Source of the DNA: Symbiodinium natans
Taxonomy: Eukaryota; Sar; Dinophyceae; Suessiales; Symbiodiniaceae
NCBI GenBank assembly: GCA_905221605.1
Contig: CAJNDS010002442.1
Span: 342,501-406,500, forward strand
Length of the DNA: 64,000 nt
Reading direction: 5' to 3'
Numbering within the stretch: position 1 is the stretch's first letter; the number at the start of each line of letters is the position of its first letter. This document shows positions 1 to 8,209 of this stretch, one piece after another. The position numbers were made by a program, and so were the translations under genes. Below the pieces are notes generated by a model. That model saw only the letters and a program-made list of their open reading frames with translations, made no database searches and had not been told where the DNA came from.

Positions 1-482
1 AACATGGCCATCGGATGTGCTGAGGCCAAATGGCTGGCCTTGCATTCCCTGAGTTGTGTTTGGTGGTTGCACCTGCCGGCGGATGCGCTGAGCTGTCAGA
101 CTTTTTCGAGCAGATGTTTTTGAAAGCTTCCGGCAGCCCCCACATCCCTTCGCCGCTGAAAAAGTTGGGCGTTCTGGAGACCTCATATGTGGGACACTAA
201 GCAATGTGCATGAGATGCTCTTGTTTTGTGGAAAATTTTTCCTCAAGCTAGATGCTGATGAGCCACCCGAACATCCATTTTGCCATTTTGCCGGAGCTAT
301 ATAATGTCCGGCAAAATGCATTTTGGGGCACGCGTGGAGCTCGGGAGACAAGCTTTGCAGAGGGGTGTGGATGATTTGCTGCCTTGATGTTCTGCCTAAA
401 TCTGTCAGTGCATGCTTCAGTCCTTTGCTGTCGAGCTCCAGCCTAGGCCGCCTTTTGGAAGAGCTGCGTGTTTTGTTTGGCC
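1..482 (+). other. Leader region upstream of gag
   Basis: No ORF of substance is present. The stretch contains a short hairpin with a TATA-like loop (284-318). It shows no visible copy of the sequence between the two 3' repeats, so if the element has a split-repeat structure its left terminal repeat would lie upstream of base 1. Confidence 0.4.
284..318. repeat. 11-bp perfect hairpin before gag
   Basis: CATTTTGCCGG (284-294) and CCGGCAAAATG (308-318) are exact reverse complements with a 13-nt loop that contains CTATATAAT. It lies 165 bp upstream of the gag ATG. It could be a promoter or leader structure of the element, or chance. Confidence 0.5.
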
Positions 483-1694
483 ATGTCGAGTCTTCTGGAC
501 AGTGAAGCTCATTTTGAAAAGAGGGCCTCCGAAATCGGGATGAGTGGGGCCAGCTTGCAAGCTTTGCAGGCTCATGGGGTTGCAACCATGGGTAACATTG
601 CACACATCATTGGGACTCCGGGCCAGCCCCTTGCAGATGCCGATGTTGAGGTTTGGATGAGATTGCATTTGCCCGCTGCGACCCTAGGTGATCAGGCCTC
701 GCTCCGCCGCCTCATCTGGGAGGGAGGGGCATTGGCCACAGCTGAGCTCAAGGAGCAGTTAACCCACCCCGATAGTTCAGCCCAAAAGAAGGTTCCGGAA
801 GCTGAACGCTCCCGGCGGATGGCGCATCTGAGAGCTTCGTTGCCGGGTCTGGCTTTGGAAGGTCCCCTCGAGCCCTCTTTCAGCCTACTTGATAAAGCAG
901 CTGCCATCGAGAGAGAAAATCAGCTTCGTTTTCTCAGCCCTGATGTTTGTGTCAGTCGGGCCTTCGAGGTCACGAATGCGCGACCCGACAAGAAGGTCCT
1001 CGAGCTTGATGATGCCAAAACGCTGTCTGTCTCCAGCCAGGCTGATGTGCCCGAGAGTCCGCCGTGCTCGGCCCTACAGCTGCAGGAAGCCCTTTTGAGG
1101 CGAGGCGTTGCTTTTGCTTTTGCACAGATTGTATCCTTCACGTCCTATCAGAAGTATGTCACACTCCTCTTCCAGCATTTGGCCCGTGATCCGCCCCCTG
1201 ATTACCAGAGGTGTTCGGTCAGTCAGTTAGCCAGGGCGGACCGTATGGTGTTTGAGCGTCTCATCGCTGCTGATGTCAAGCCCCGGCGCGATCCATCCGG
1301 CGTTTATGCCTTGGACACCAAGCTTTTGGAAGCTCTTGAAAGCTACCAGGTCAGCATGCTTTTGATGCCTTTGGCGGCTCAGCGTCCTGATCAGCGGGGG
1401 CTGAAGCGCCCAGCTGCTTCTGCGTCCTCGGGGCAATTCGGGCGTGCACGGCCTGGTTCCAAATGGGCCAAGGGCCGCGGCAGAGGGGTCCCTGCAGGCA
1501 AGGGCAAAGGTCGGATCCATGGGCCGGCCGTGCCCAAGGTGATCAGTGACTTGGGCGGGCATGCCAAGACTGACGATGGTAAGGAGCTTTGTTTCAACCA
1601 CAACTTGGAAGGCTGCAAGAATCCGCATTGTAAGCGCCTGCATGTTTGCGCCAAGTGCTTCAAGAGCACTCACACGATTCGGCAGTGCAATTGA
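483..1694 (+). CDS. Gag-like nucleocapsid protein of the retroelement
   Basis: About 403 residues from the ATG at 483 (MSSLLDSEAHF). The frame is open a little further upstream, but only with non-ATG codons. Most of the protein has no recognisable motif. A basic, Gly/Lys/Arg-rich stretch (about residues 310-350) precedes two zinc-binding motifs at the extreme C terminus. The first is a CCCH finger, C-x7-C-x4-C-x3-H (CFNHNLEGCKNPHCKRLH). The second is a classic retroviral-type knuckle, C-x2-C-x4-H-x4-C (CAKCFKSTHTIRQC). This order fits a nucleic-acid-packaging gag protein, presumably acting in cytoplasmic ribonucleoprotein particles. It ends at a UGA that is followed in the same frame by pol. 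Assignment as gag rests on the zinc knuckle and position; the capsid region itself was not identified. Confidence 0.8.
   Translation: MSSLLDSEAHFEKRASEIGMSGASLQALQAHGVATMGNIAHIIGTPGQPLADADVEVWMRLHLPAATLGDQASLRRLIWEGGALATAELKEQLTHPDSSAQKKVPEAERSRRMAHLRASLPGLALEGPLEPSFSLLDKAAAIERENQLRFLSPDVCVSRAFEVTNARPDKKVLELDDAKTLSVSSQADVPESPPCSALQLQEALLRRGVAFAFAQIVSFTSYQKYVTLLFQHLARDPPPDYQRCSVSQLARADRMVFERLIAADVKPRRDPSGVYALDTKLLEALESYQVSMLLMPLAAQRPDQRGLKRPAASASSGQFGRARPGSKWAKGRGRGVPAGKGKGRIHGPAVPKVISDLGGHAKTDDGKELCFNHNLEGCKNPHCKRLHVCAKCFKSTHTIRQCN
1692..1694 (+). promoter_or_regulatory. Single in-frame UGA between gag and pol (possible readthrough site)
   Basis: Gag and pol are in the same reading frame, with only this stop between them. 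Downstream the frame stays open to 5471, and the first in-frame ATG is at 1905, after the point where conserved pol sequence may begin. Known gammaretroviruses use stop-codon readthrough in this arrangement. A recent nonsense mutation in a fused gag-pol ORF is the alternative. Confidence 0.45.
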
Positions 1695-4600
1695 GAGCTT
1701 GGGGCGTCGGGGGTGCTGCTGCCGCGCCCTCCGGCGCCGGGCACTGAACCACGTTTTTCCACTGGTGAGGTCGTCTCCTCACGCATTTCTCCGGACAATG
1801 CCGAATCTCTTGCAGCCTCCTTTCTCCAACAGGGGGTCACAGAAGCCGATGTCTGCGCTTTGGTGCCCTATCTCAAGTCCGAGCGTCCTGCTCGGGGACA
1901 AGGCATGCCATCCGAGTTTAGCTTTACAACGGGCGCGTACGTCCATGGGTCTTTGGTTGGCCTGAGGACCCATGCATCCACTTTTCCAAATGTCACGCGC
2001 TGTCTGTGTGACCTAGTCAAGCGTCGAGCCCCAGAAATCGAATTCTCTTCGATAGCCCTTTTTAAGGATCTTTGCACCCCTCCTCACCGTGACCTGAATA
2101 ACAGTTCAGGTTTTCCCTCCTGCCTCATTCCTTGCTCCAGCTTCGAAGGAGGCGAGCTGTGGATTGAAGATGAAGAAGGCTCAGTGGCGTGCCCCGACCC
2201 CGCTGTTGCTACCAAAGGTCGTCTCCTCAGCCTCACGGGACCCACGCTTTTCGACCCACATCTGCTTCATGCGACCGCTCCTTGGGTTGGATCCCGGGTG
2301 GTGATTGCGGCCTTTGTCATAGCGCGCTTTGAGCTGCTCACGGCTTCCGACAGGTCAGCCCTGCAAAGCTTAGGCTTCCGCTGCCCCGCCCTGTCTACCG
2401 GCGACAAGGCCGGTCCGGCCCCCCCGCGTCCGCTGCGCAGCAATTTCCCGGTGGTTTTTGAGATCTTCTCTGGTTCTGCTCGCATCACAACGGCTTTGCG
2501 TTCTTTTTGGCCGCACTGTTTCGGCGTGGATTCTAGGCCTTCGTCCGAAGCTCGTTCTCATACTTTGGTGGCAGACCTCAGTTCGCCAGCCGGGCAGGAC
2601 TTGCTGTGGCATTGGTTGCGTTGCCCATATCTCGTGGGGTTGTGGATTGCTCCACCGTGTGGGACGGCCAGTCTCGCACGTTGCATCCCGGTGTACGATG
2701 CTGCCGGTAACGTTGTACCGTCGCCGCCTCCCTTGCGCGACTCGGCCCACCCAGACGGCCTGCCAGGCCTTGAAGGCCTTCATGCTGTGCGAGTTTGCCA
2801 AGCGAATATCTTGTATTCCTTGGTTCAGGAGCTGTGTGCTTTCGCTGACCAGGCGCAGATCATGGTGGCAGTGGAGAATCCTCGCGGCAGCCTCTTCTGG
2901 TCTACTTCATCCTGGCGCCGAGCTCAGCCCTACTGTCCCTTTTGGACTTGCTTCCAGAACTGTGCTTTCAAGGGTCGCAGGCCCAAATGGACGGCCATCG
3001 CCCACAACCACCCCTCCTTCACCGCCCTCGCCCGTACTTGTCCTGGTGCCAGTTGCGCTTCGCAACATTTGCCCTGGGGGCTCACCCCGTCCCACACCTG
3101 GTCCACTAGTGAGGAGTGCGCTTATCCGCCTTTTCTTGCTGTCTGCGTGGCGCGTTGCTTTGCCCGGGCCGTTGAGGTCGCGCCGCCTTCTGAGCCGTCC
3201 ATTGCGGCCATCCGCGCCCGCACTGGGTTGCAGCCCAAAGCATCTTCTTATGCCCCCCTGGTGCCGGAACACAAGCAAGTTGTTGTCTTGCGCGGTCCCT
3301 CCGTTCTGCTCGACGAACTGCCTGTCGAGCCCATGGCCCGCTTGAAGAAGGAGTGGGCGCCTCCGCCTTCTGTTGCCCCGGCCGGGGCCCTGCCCACAGG
3401 CTCACAGCTTTTGCGGTCTACTCCTCTTACGGTTAATATGGGGTTGCCTGACACTGACCAAGTCCCCACAGGTGCCGCTTTGCAGCCCGAAGTTCCCCCA
3501 CAAGGTACCACCGAGGTTGCTTGGGGCATTCCCTTTGAACCACAAGAGTTTGTGAGAGCCGCCGTGGCCAAGGGGCATCCTCGTACTTTCAGCGCTTTGC
3601 TGCCAAGTGTTTTGGAAGAGGCCATTGACTTCAATGCAAGCCATACCTTGGCTGAGACTGCAGAGGTCAGGACTGGTTGGTTTAAGCACTGGTTGAATAG
3701 GATGGGGGCTTTAAAGGAGGAGGAGGAGGCGGCTCTGAAGGCATCGATGCCTCCAGAGCGAGCAAAGGTGCTGGAGGGGAAGAACCTCCTGCTATGGCAG
3801 GAAATGTTACGTGCCAGCGGTTATCCGGATCTGGGAGTCGTAGATCTGATGAAGGAAGGTGTCGATCTTGCAGGCCAGGTGCCAGCTTCTGGGCTTTTTG
3901 GACCTTGTTTCAAACCTGCCAAGCTGTCCCCCGCTGGTCTAGCACAGCAGACTCCCGAAGTTCGCCGGAAGATTCTCGTTGCTGCATCCAAGCCATCTGA
4001 GCATGATGATGTGATATGCCAGAAGACAGCTGAGGAATATGAGAAGGGCTGGGTTTCAGGTCCGCTGGACCCCAGCTCGTTGCCCTCAGATGCAGTGATC
4101 AACAGGCGCTTCGCCATTCTTCAGAAGGATCGGCCCAGGGTGATTGACGACTGCAGCGCTTCCCTTCTGAATGATACAGTGCAGAAGACCGAATCTCCCC
4201 AGCCTCAGAGTGTGGACTTGATCGCAGCCATGGTTCTGGCAGCACTTCAGCGTTTGCCAGGCAAGGCCATGGTCGGGAAGTGCCTGGACTTGAAAGCTGC
4301 CTACAGACAGGTTCCTGTTTCAGCCGCTGGCCTGATGTTTGCCTTTGTTGCATACTTCTTCCCTGCAGAGGCCAAATGTGTGGTGAGACAGATGTATGCG
4401 CTTCCGTTTGGTGCCAGCAGGGCTGTGTATGGGTACCTTAGGATAGCGTATAGCTTGTGGTGGTTAGCAGTTAAGAACCTTAAGCTCATGATGACGCACT
4501 TTTTCGACGACTTCGTCAACATCTGTAGATCCGAGGAGCAGGTCCACGTGGAAAGAGTCCTGCATGGATTCTTTGCACTGCTTGGCTGGAAAGTTTCGGA

Positions 4601-5471
4601 GGACAAGGACCATGGGTTCCAGGAAGAATTTACGGCTCTGGGGATATGGGTTTCCTTCAGCAGATTCCTTCACTCCGAGGTCTTGTTCTTCAACACTCCC
4701 AGCCGGATACAGGAAGTTTCGGCCTATCTGAACTCGCTCCTGGAGGTTAGAACGTCCACCAAGAAGGAACTGGAACGGATCAGGGGACGCATGCTTTTTG
4801 CTGGTGGCCAGCTGTTTGGAAGGTTGGGCCGAACTTGTGTTAAAGCTCTGCAGCAGGCAGAAGCCGACCCTCAGTGTGTGATCACCGACGCCATGGCTTC
4901 AGCCATAACCTTGTTCATTGACCTCCTCAGAAATGGCCCGCCTAGGATGATCTCCAATCTTTCCGCACAACCCTGCTACATCTTCACAGATGCGGCCTTT
5001 GATAGGGCTGGTGGTTCTAGCCGTTGTGGGTTGGGGGGAGTCCTCATAGGACCTGACGGGATGCCTCGTAGGTTCTTCTCGGTAGAACTTCACGAGTCCT
5101 TCCAGCGAGCCTTAGGCGTTGATGAATCCAGTACGATTATCTTTGAAGCCGAACTTTGTGCCGTAGTTTTGGCCTATGTCCTCTGGAGAGATGACATCTG
5201 TTCGCGACCCATCGTTTGCTACATAGATAATAACGCCACAAGGGACGTCCTCATCAGTGGTTCCGCCCGCAACCAGGTAGGTGCCAGGTTGGCTCGGCTG
5301 CTCCTTACGGTGGAGACCTTGGCCAAAACCTTCAGTTGGTTCGCACGAGTGCCCAGTCCGTCGAACTTAGCCGACGAGCCTTCCAGGACCCTCATGTCTA
5401 CCTTTCAATTTGAAGGCGTGGTTTTGGAAGCAGATTCTTGCCAACAAACCTTGGAGATGATTCTTGCTTGA
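1695..5471 (+). CDS. Pol polyprotein: 2OG-Fe(II) oxygenase-like, C5-MTase-like, reverse transcriptase, RNase H
   Basis: Residues are numbered from the GTG at 1713 (about 1252 residues). Residues about 75-205 look like a 2OG-Fe(II) oxygenase: HRD (H125, D127), the strand GGELWIEDE, then distal H186 and R195 in LHATAPWVGSRVV. Residues about 245-400 resemble a cytosine-C5 methyltransferase core: FEIFSGSAR (SAM-binding motif I), GVDS, APPCGTAS (a Cys in the PPC position, as in motif IV) and VENPRG (as in motif VI). Later motifs and a target-recognition domain are not evident. Reverse transcriptase spans about 780-1000, with CLDLKAAYRQVPVS, LPFGASRAVYGY and the catalytic FFDDF near 931. RNase H spans about 1088-1225, with FTDAAFD, FEAELCAV, YIDNNATR and a terminal ADEPSR (D-E-D-D). 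There is no integrase. Whether the two accessory domains are active cannot be told from sequence. Expression probably needs readthrough of the UGA at 1692. Confidence 0.85.
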   Translation, partial: ELGASGVLLPRPPAPGTEPRFSTGEVVSSRISPDNAESLAASFLQQGVTEADVCALVPYLKSERPARGQGMPSEFSFTTGAYVHGSLVGLRTHASTFPNVTRCLCDLVKRRAPEIEFSSIALFKDLCTPPHRDLNNSSGFPSCLIPCSSFEGGELWIEDEEGSVACPDPAVATKGRLLSLTGPTLFDPHLLHATAPWVGSRVVIAAFVIARFELLTASDRSALQSLGFRCPALSTGDKAGPAPPRPLRSNFPVVFEIFSGSARITTALRSFWPHCFGVDSRPSSEARSHTLVADLSSPAGQDLLWHWLRCPYLVGLWIAPPCGTASLARCIPVYDAAGNVVPSPPPLRDSAHPDGLPGLEGLHAVRVCQANILYSLVQELCAFADQAQIMVAVENPRGSLFWSTSSWRRAQPYCPFWTCFQNCAFKGRRPKWTAIAHNHPSFTALARTCPGASCASQHLPWGLTPSHTWSTSEECAYPPFLAVCVARCFARAVEVAPPSEPSIAAIRARTGLQPKASSYAPLVPEHKQVVVLRGPSVLLDELPVEPMARLKKEWAPPPSVAPAGALPTGSQLLRSTPLTVNMGLPDTDQVPTGAALQPEVPPQGTTEVAWGIPFEPQEFVRAAVAKGHPRTFSALLPSVLEEAIDFNASHTLAETAEVRTGWFKHWLNRMGALKEEEEAALKASMPPERAKVLEGKNLLLWQEMLRASGYPDLGVVDLMKEGVDLAGQVPASGLFGPCFKPAKLSPAGLAQQTPEVRRKILVAASKPSEHDDVICQKTAEEYEKGWVSGPLDPSSLPSDAVINRRFAILQKDRPRVIDDCSASLLNDTVQKTESPQPQSVDLIAAMVLAALQRLPGKAMVGKCLDLKAAYRQVPVSAAGLMFAFVAYFFPAEAKCVVRQMYALPFGASRAVYGYLRIAYSLWWLAVKNLKLMMTHFFDDFVNICRSEEQVHVERVLHGFFALLGWKVSEDKDHGFQEEFTALGIWVSFSRFLHSEVLFFNTPSRIQEVSAYLNSLLEVRTSTKKELERIRGRMLFAGGQLFGRLGRTCVKALQQAEADPQCVITDAMASAITLFIDLLRNGPPRMISNLSAQPCYIFTDAAFDRAGGSSRCGLGGVLIGPDGMPRRFFSVELHESFQRALGVDESSTIIFEAELCAVVLAYVLWRDDICSRPIVCYIDNNATRDVLISGSARNQVGARLARLLLTVETLAKTFSWFARVPSPSNLADEPSRTLMSTFQFEGVVLEADSCQQTLEMILA

Positions 5472-5523
5472 TTGCGGAGATCCCTTCTTGTCTTGGGGCG
5501 TTAGTTTGGGTTTCGGTTAAGTT

Positions 5524-5787
5524 GGGGATTGGTGCATGCTTCCCAGTGTTATGTCTTTGCCGCCAGCTGCAAAGGGGCCCGTGTGCCCAGCTTCACAGGT
5601 TGCCCAAGGTATAAGGTGAGGCTTTGTGTGCACCGACTCCCACAGTCTCCACGTGAGAAAAAGAAGAAGCGAGTGCAGTGCTTTTATGCATAGTGATGAC
5701 ATGCTTGGGAATCCTTTTGGGAGAGTCTTATGCACTTCGAGTTTTGCTGTTTTCCCTTTTCCGGGTTTCTTTGGCTCAAGACTTTAA
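5524..5787 (+). repeat. 264-bp direct repeat, copy 1
   Basis: Starts 53 bp after the pol stop and is identical by eye to 6425-6688 (constant offset of 901). It ends in CCGGGTTTCTTTGGCTCAAG followed by ACTTTAA. It may be a terminal or split repeat of the retroelement. Confidence 0.9.
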
Positions 5788-6424
5788 GCTAACGGTCAAC
5801 GGGTTGATAGTGCATTAAAGTCTGAGCCTAGAGAAAAACCCCTTTGTGTTTCTTTGCTAGCTCGCCTGAGCTTTGGGAGAAGGGAAAACTTTCTTTCATT
5901 GGCCTTTTGCACTCATTTTCCAGTCTCTGACACCATTGCTTGCGCATGTTCACCGGTTCAAGTGCCTTGTGAACGATGAGCATCTGCAAGTTCTTGGAGC
6001 TGCCAAATGTTTTGCATCAAGCTTTGAACACTAGACTCAAGCTTCTGCAATGTGTCAAAATTTCTCCCGCCCTGCCCACCCTGTGTCGGGTCGCCTGGCT
6101 TCCCTCTTGTGCTCGTCCTGCCGAGTGTCTTGAGTAAGCCAGTTGGTCGCGGTTGTGACGGCCTTGTTCCCACCTGCCCGCCCTTCCTCTGGCAAGCTTC
6201 ACACGCGTGCTCGCCTCTGCGCGCCTTTCTCAGAATGTCCTGCGTTCGCTCATGTTCACCAACATTGGAGCGCCTGCTGGTTCTTGATGTTGCTCATGGC
6301 TGCCAGCATTGGAGCGCCTACCGGCTTGTGCCTTGCGTTCGCTCATGTTTGCCATACACCGAGCTCTGACTGTTAACGATGCAAACTCTTGCAATGCTTG
6401 AGGGGATCAGCTTGTGCCTCCCAA
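5788..6424 (+). other. Spacer between the two 264-bp repeats
   Basis: 637 bp without a convincing gene. Around 6239-6350 it has short internal duplications (TGCGTTCGCTCATGTT twice, CATTGGAGCGCCT twice). In a split-repeat element this would be the A2 module flanked by B1 and B2. Confidence 0.5.
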
Positions 6425-6688
6425 GGGGATTGGTGCATGCTTCCCAGTGTTATGTCTTTGCCGCCAGCTGCAAAGGGGCCCGTGTGCCCAGCTTCACAGG
6501 TTGCCCAAGGTATAAGGTGAGGCTTTGTGTGCACCGACTCCCACAGTCTCCACGTGAGAAAAAGAAGAAGCGAGTGCAGTGCTTTTATGCATAGTGATGA
6601 CATGCTTGGGAATCCTTTTGGGAGAGTCTTATGCACTTCGAGTTTTGCTGTTTTCCCTTTTCCGGGTTTCTTTGGCTCAAGACTTTAA
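6425..6688 (+). repeat. 264-bp direct repeat, copy 2
   Basis: Identical by eye to 5524-5787. The flanks diverge immediately on both sides. Taken as the probable right end of the element. Confidence 0.9.
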
Positions 6689-8209
6689 TGTTCTCTTAAT
6701 GCAAAGCTGTGCAGAGACTTGCCCAACGTCGGAGTGCGCGAACTGTCCCGTGTTTCGAAGTTATCAAGTGTAAACTGAGCTGTTGGAGAATTGTCACGAA
6801 AATTGACAGTATAAAGAAGACCAAAAGTGGTAGAACAAAGGGAGGTTTTCGTCGTACGAAGTCATACACGCCATGAGTAGAGGTGTTTTTTAGAGAATCG
6901 AGGGCATTTAAAAGTTTCCCCACAAACTTGAAAAAAGTCGAGAGCATCACTGTCAGCCCCATATGTAGAGGACAATACAAGAAGTGAGCCGAACATGTCA
7001 TGTGCGATTTTTAGCAGCTGTACATCACGGTTGTGTTGGTGAATGCTCACGGAGTGTTTCGATTTTTCTAGGTTGTGATTTTGTGAAACCAATGGGTTGC
7101 AGCATGCACACCGCGATTCTTGGAACGCGACAGTTGGCCGTAGCTTTGTTTTAGGCTTACGACGATTTCGCGAACGCATGTAGACCAAGTGGGAAAAGAT
7201 ATATTGGGAATGGCTGCTGGTGCATCACGAATACTTGGAGCTCCTGCACTGGCAAACCAACACTTCCCAAAAGCGTATTGACAGGTCTGCTTGCTCCGCA
7301 TGCTTTTGCAAATCAGCCCTGCAAGTGCATGAGGTTGTCGATCGCAGCAATGGCGCAAAAGGCCGTTTGGCAGCCCCGGCTGGCCAAGAGAGTTCTCCAA
7401 ATTCCGGGCAGCGGAATTCGAGAGGCAAGGAAGCCAGCAACATGTGTCATCAATCGTGTCATGGCATCTGCTTGTTTCTATGTGCTAACATTGCGGATGC
7501 CATTTGGGAGCTCAACGGTATATTGTTGCAGCATGGTGCTTTGGGTTGTTGTCAGTTGTGTTCCATGCATCATATTTCGTCCATGGGGTGATTCTTGAGA
7601 TTCCTGGTTCATGCCAAATCCAGGCAGGGTGTATGTTTTGTTGACAATATGTTATGGAGCTTGCGTGTGGGATTGTTATGTGTTTTTCATGGCCGTACTG
7701 CTTCGTTTTGTTCGGGATTGTGCTGATGTGTGGCTTTCATCTGACAAAGCCGTGCCACGGCGACTGAGCACTTCGGAGCAACGGCCAAACTCACTTCCCA
7801 AAGCATCGCAACGAAGCAACATTTTTGTAAGTTCAGGTAGTGCTTCACCTTCAATTGTCATATTTTGGTGCATCTTGTTCTGGTATTCATGCGTGGAAGC
7901 GTGCTGCAGCATGCGATCAGGATTATGACACGTGCGTGGAAAAAACGAATATAAAACATAATTTTCATGTTTCGAGCTATCTGTTGTTGCTCTCCGTCAC
8001 CCGACGGACGACATGTCTCACCTGGCGACCCTGGGCAAGCCTGACCCGGTGTTCATTGCATTGTGGTTGCATGTTCTTGTGGCCTTTTTCGCAATGACGG
8101 AGCAAAGCAAGGGCTATATTTGTCCGACCGTTCCTTGATCTGCCTCATGAAGCTGAAGGTTCTGACCTGGGGTTAGACGCTTTTATTGTTTTCAACGTAA
8201 TTGTGCACG
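6689..8209. other. Intergenic sequence, no gene seen
   Basis: About 1.5 kb with only short, overlapping, unconserved ORFs on both strands. It may include the 5' untranslated or promoter region of the aminotransferase gene. No tRNA-like or other RNA structure was recognised. Confidence 0.5.

Larger units (their letters stand above)
1..6688 (+). mobile_element. Dinoflagellate-type retroelement (gag, 2OG oxygenase, C5-MTase-like, RT, RNase H)
   Basis: Two long in-frame ORFs make a gag-pol arrangement. Gag ends in zinc fingers. Pol carries, in order, a 2OG-Fe(II) oxygenase-like domain, a cytosine-methyltransferase-like domain, a reverse transcriptase with FFDD and an RNase H. I see no integrase (no HHCC or DDE arrangement), no tyrosine recombinase and no endonuclease, so it is neither a complete LTR element nor a standard LINE. 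Two identical 264-bp direct repeats lie after pol (5524-5787 and 6425-6688) with 637 bp between them. This recalls the split direct repeats of DIRS/Ngaro-type elements. The left edge is not visible and may lie outside the window. The right edge is placed at the end of the second repeat by inference. The ORFs are long and open, so the insertion is fairly young. Confidence 0.8.

Noticed and set aside
2458-3345. 295-residue + strand ORF in another frame within pol
   Set aside because: It is a shadow of the methyltransferase-like region, whose own frame carries the recognisable motifs.
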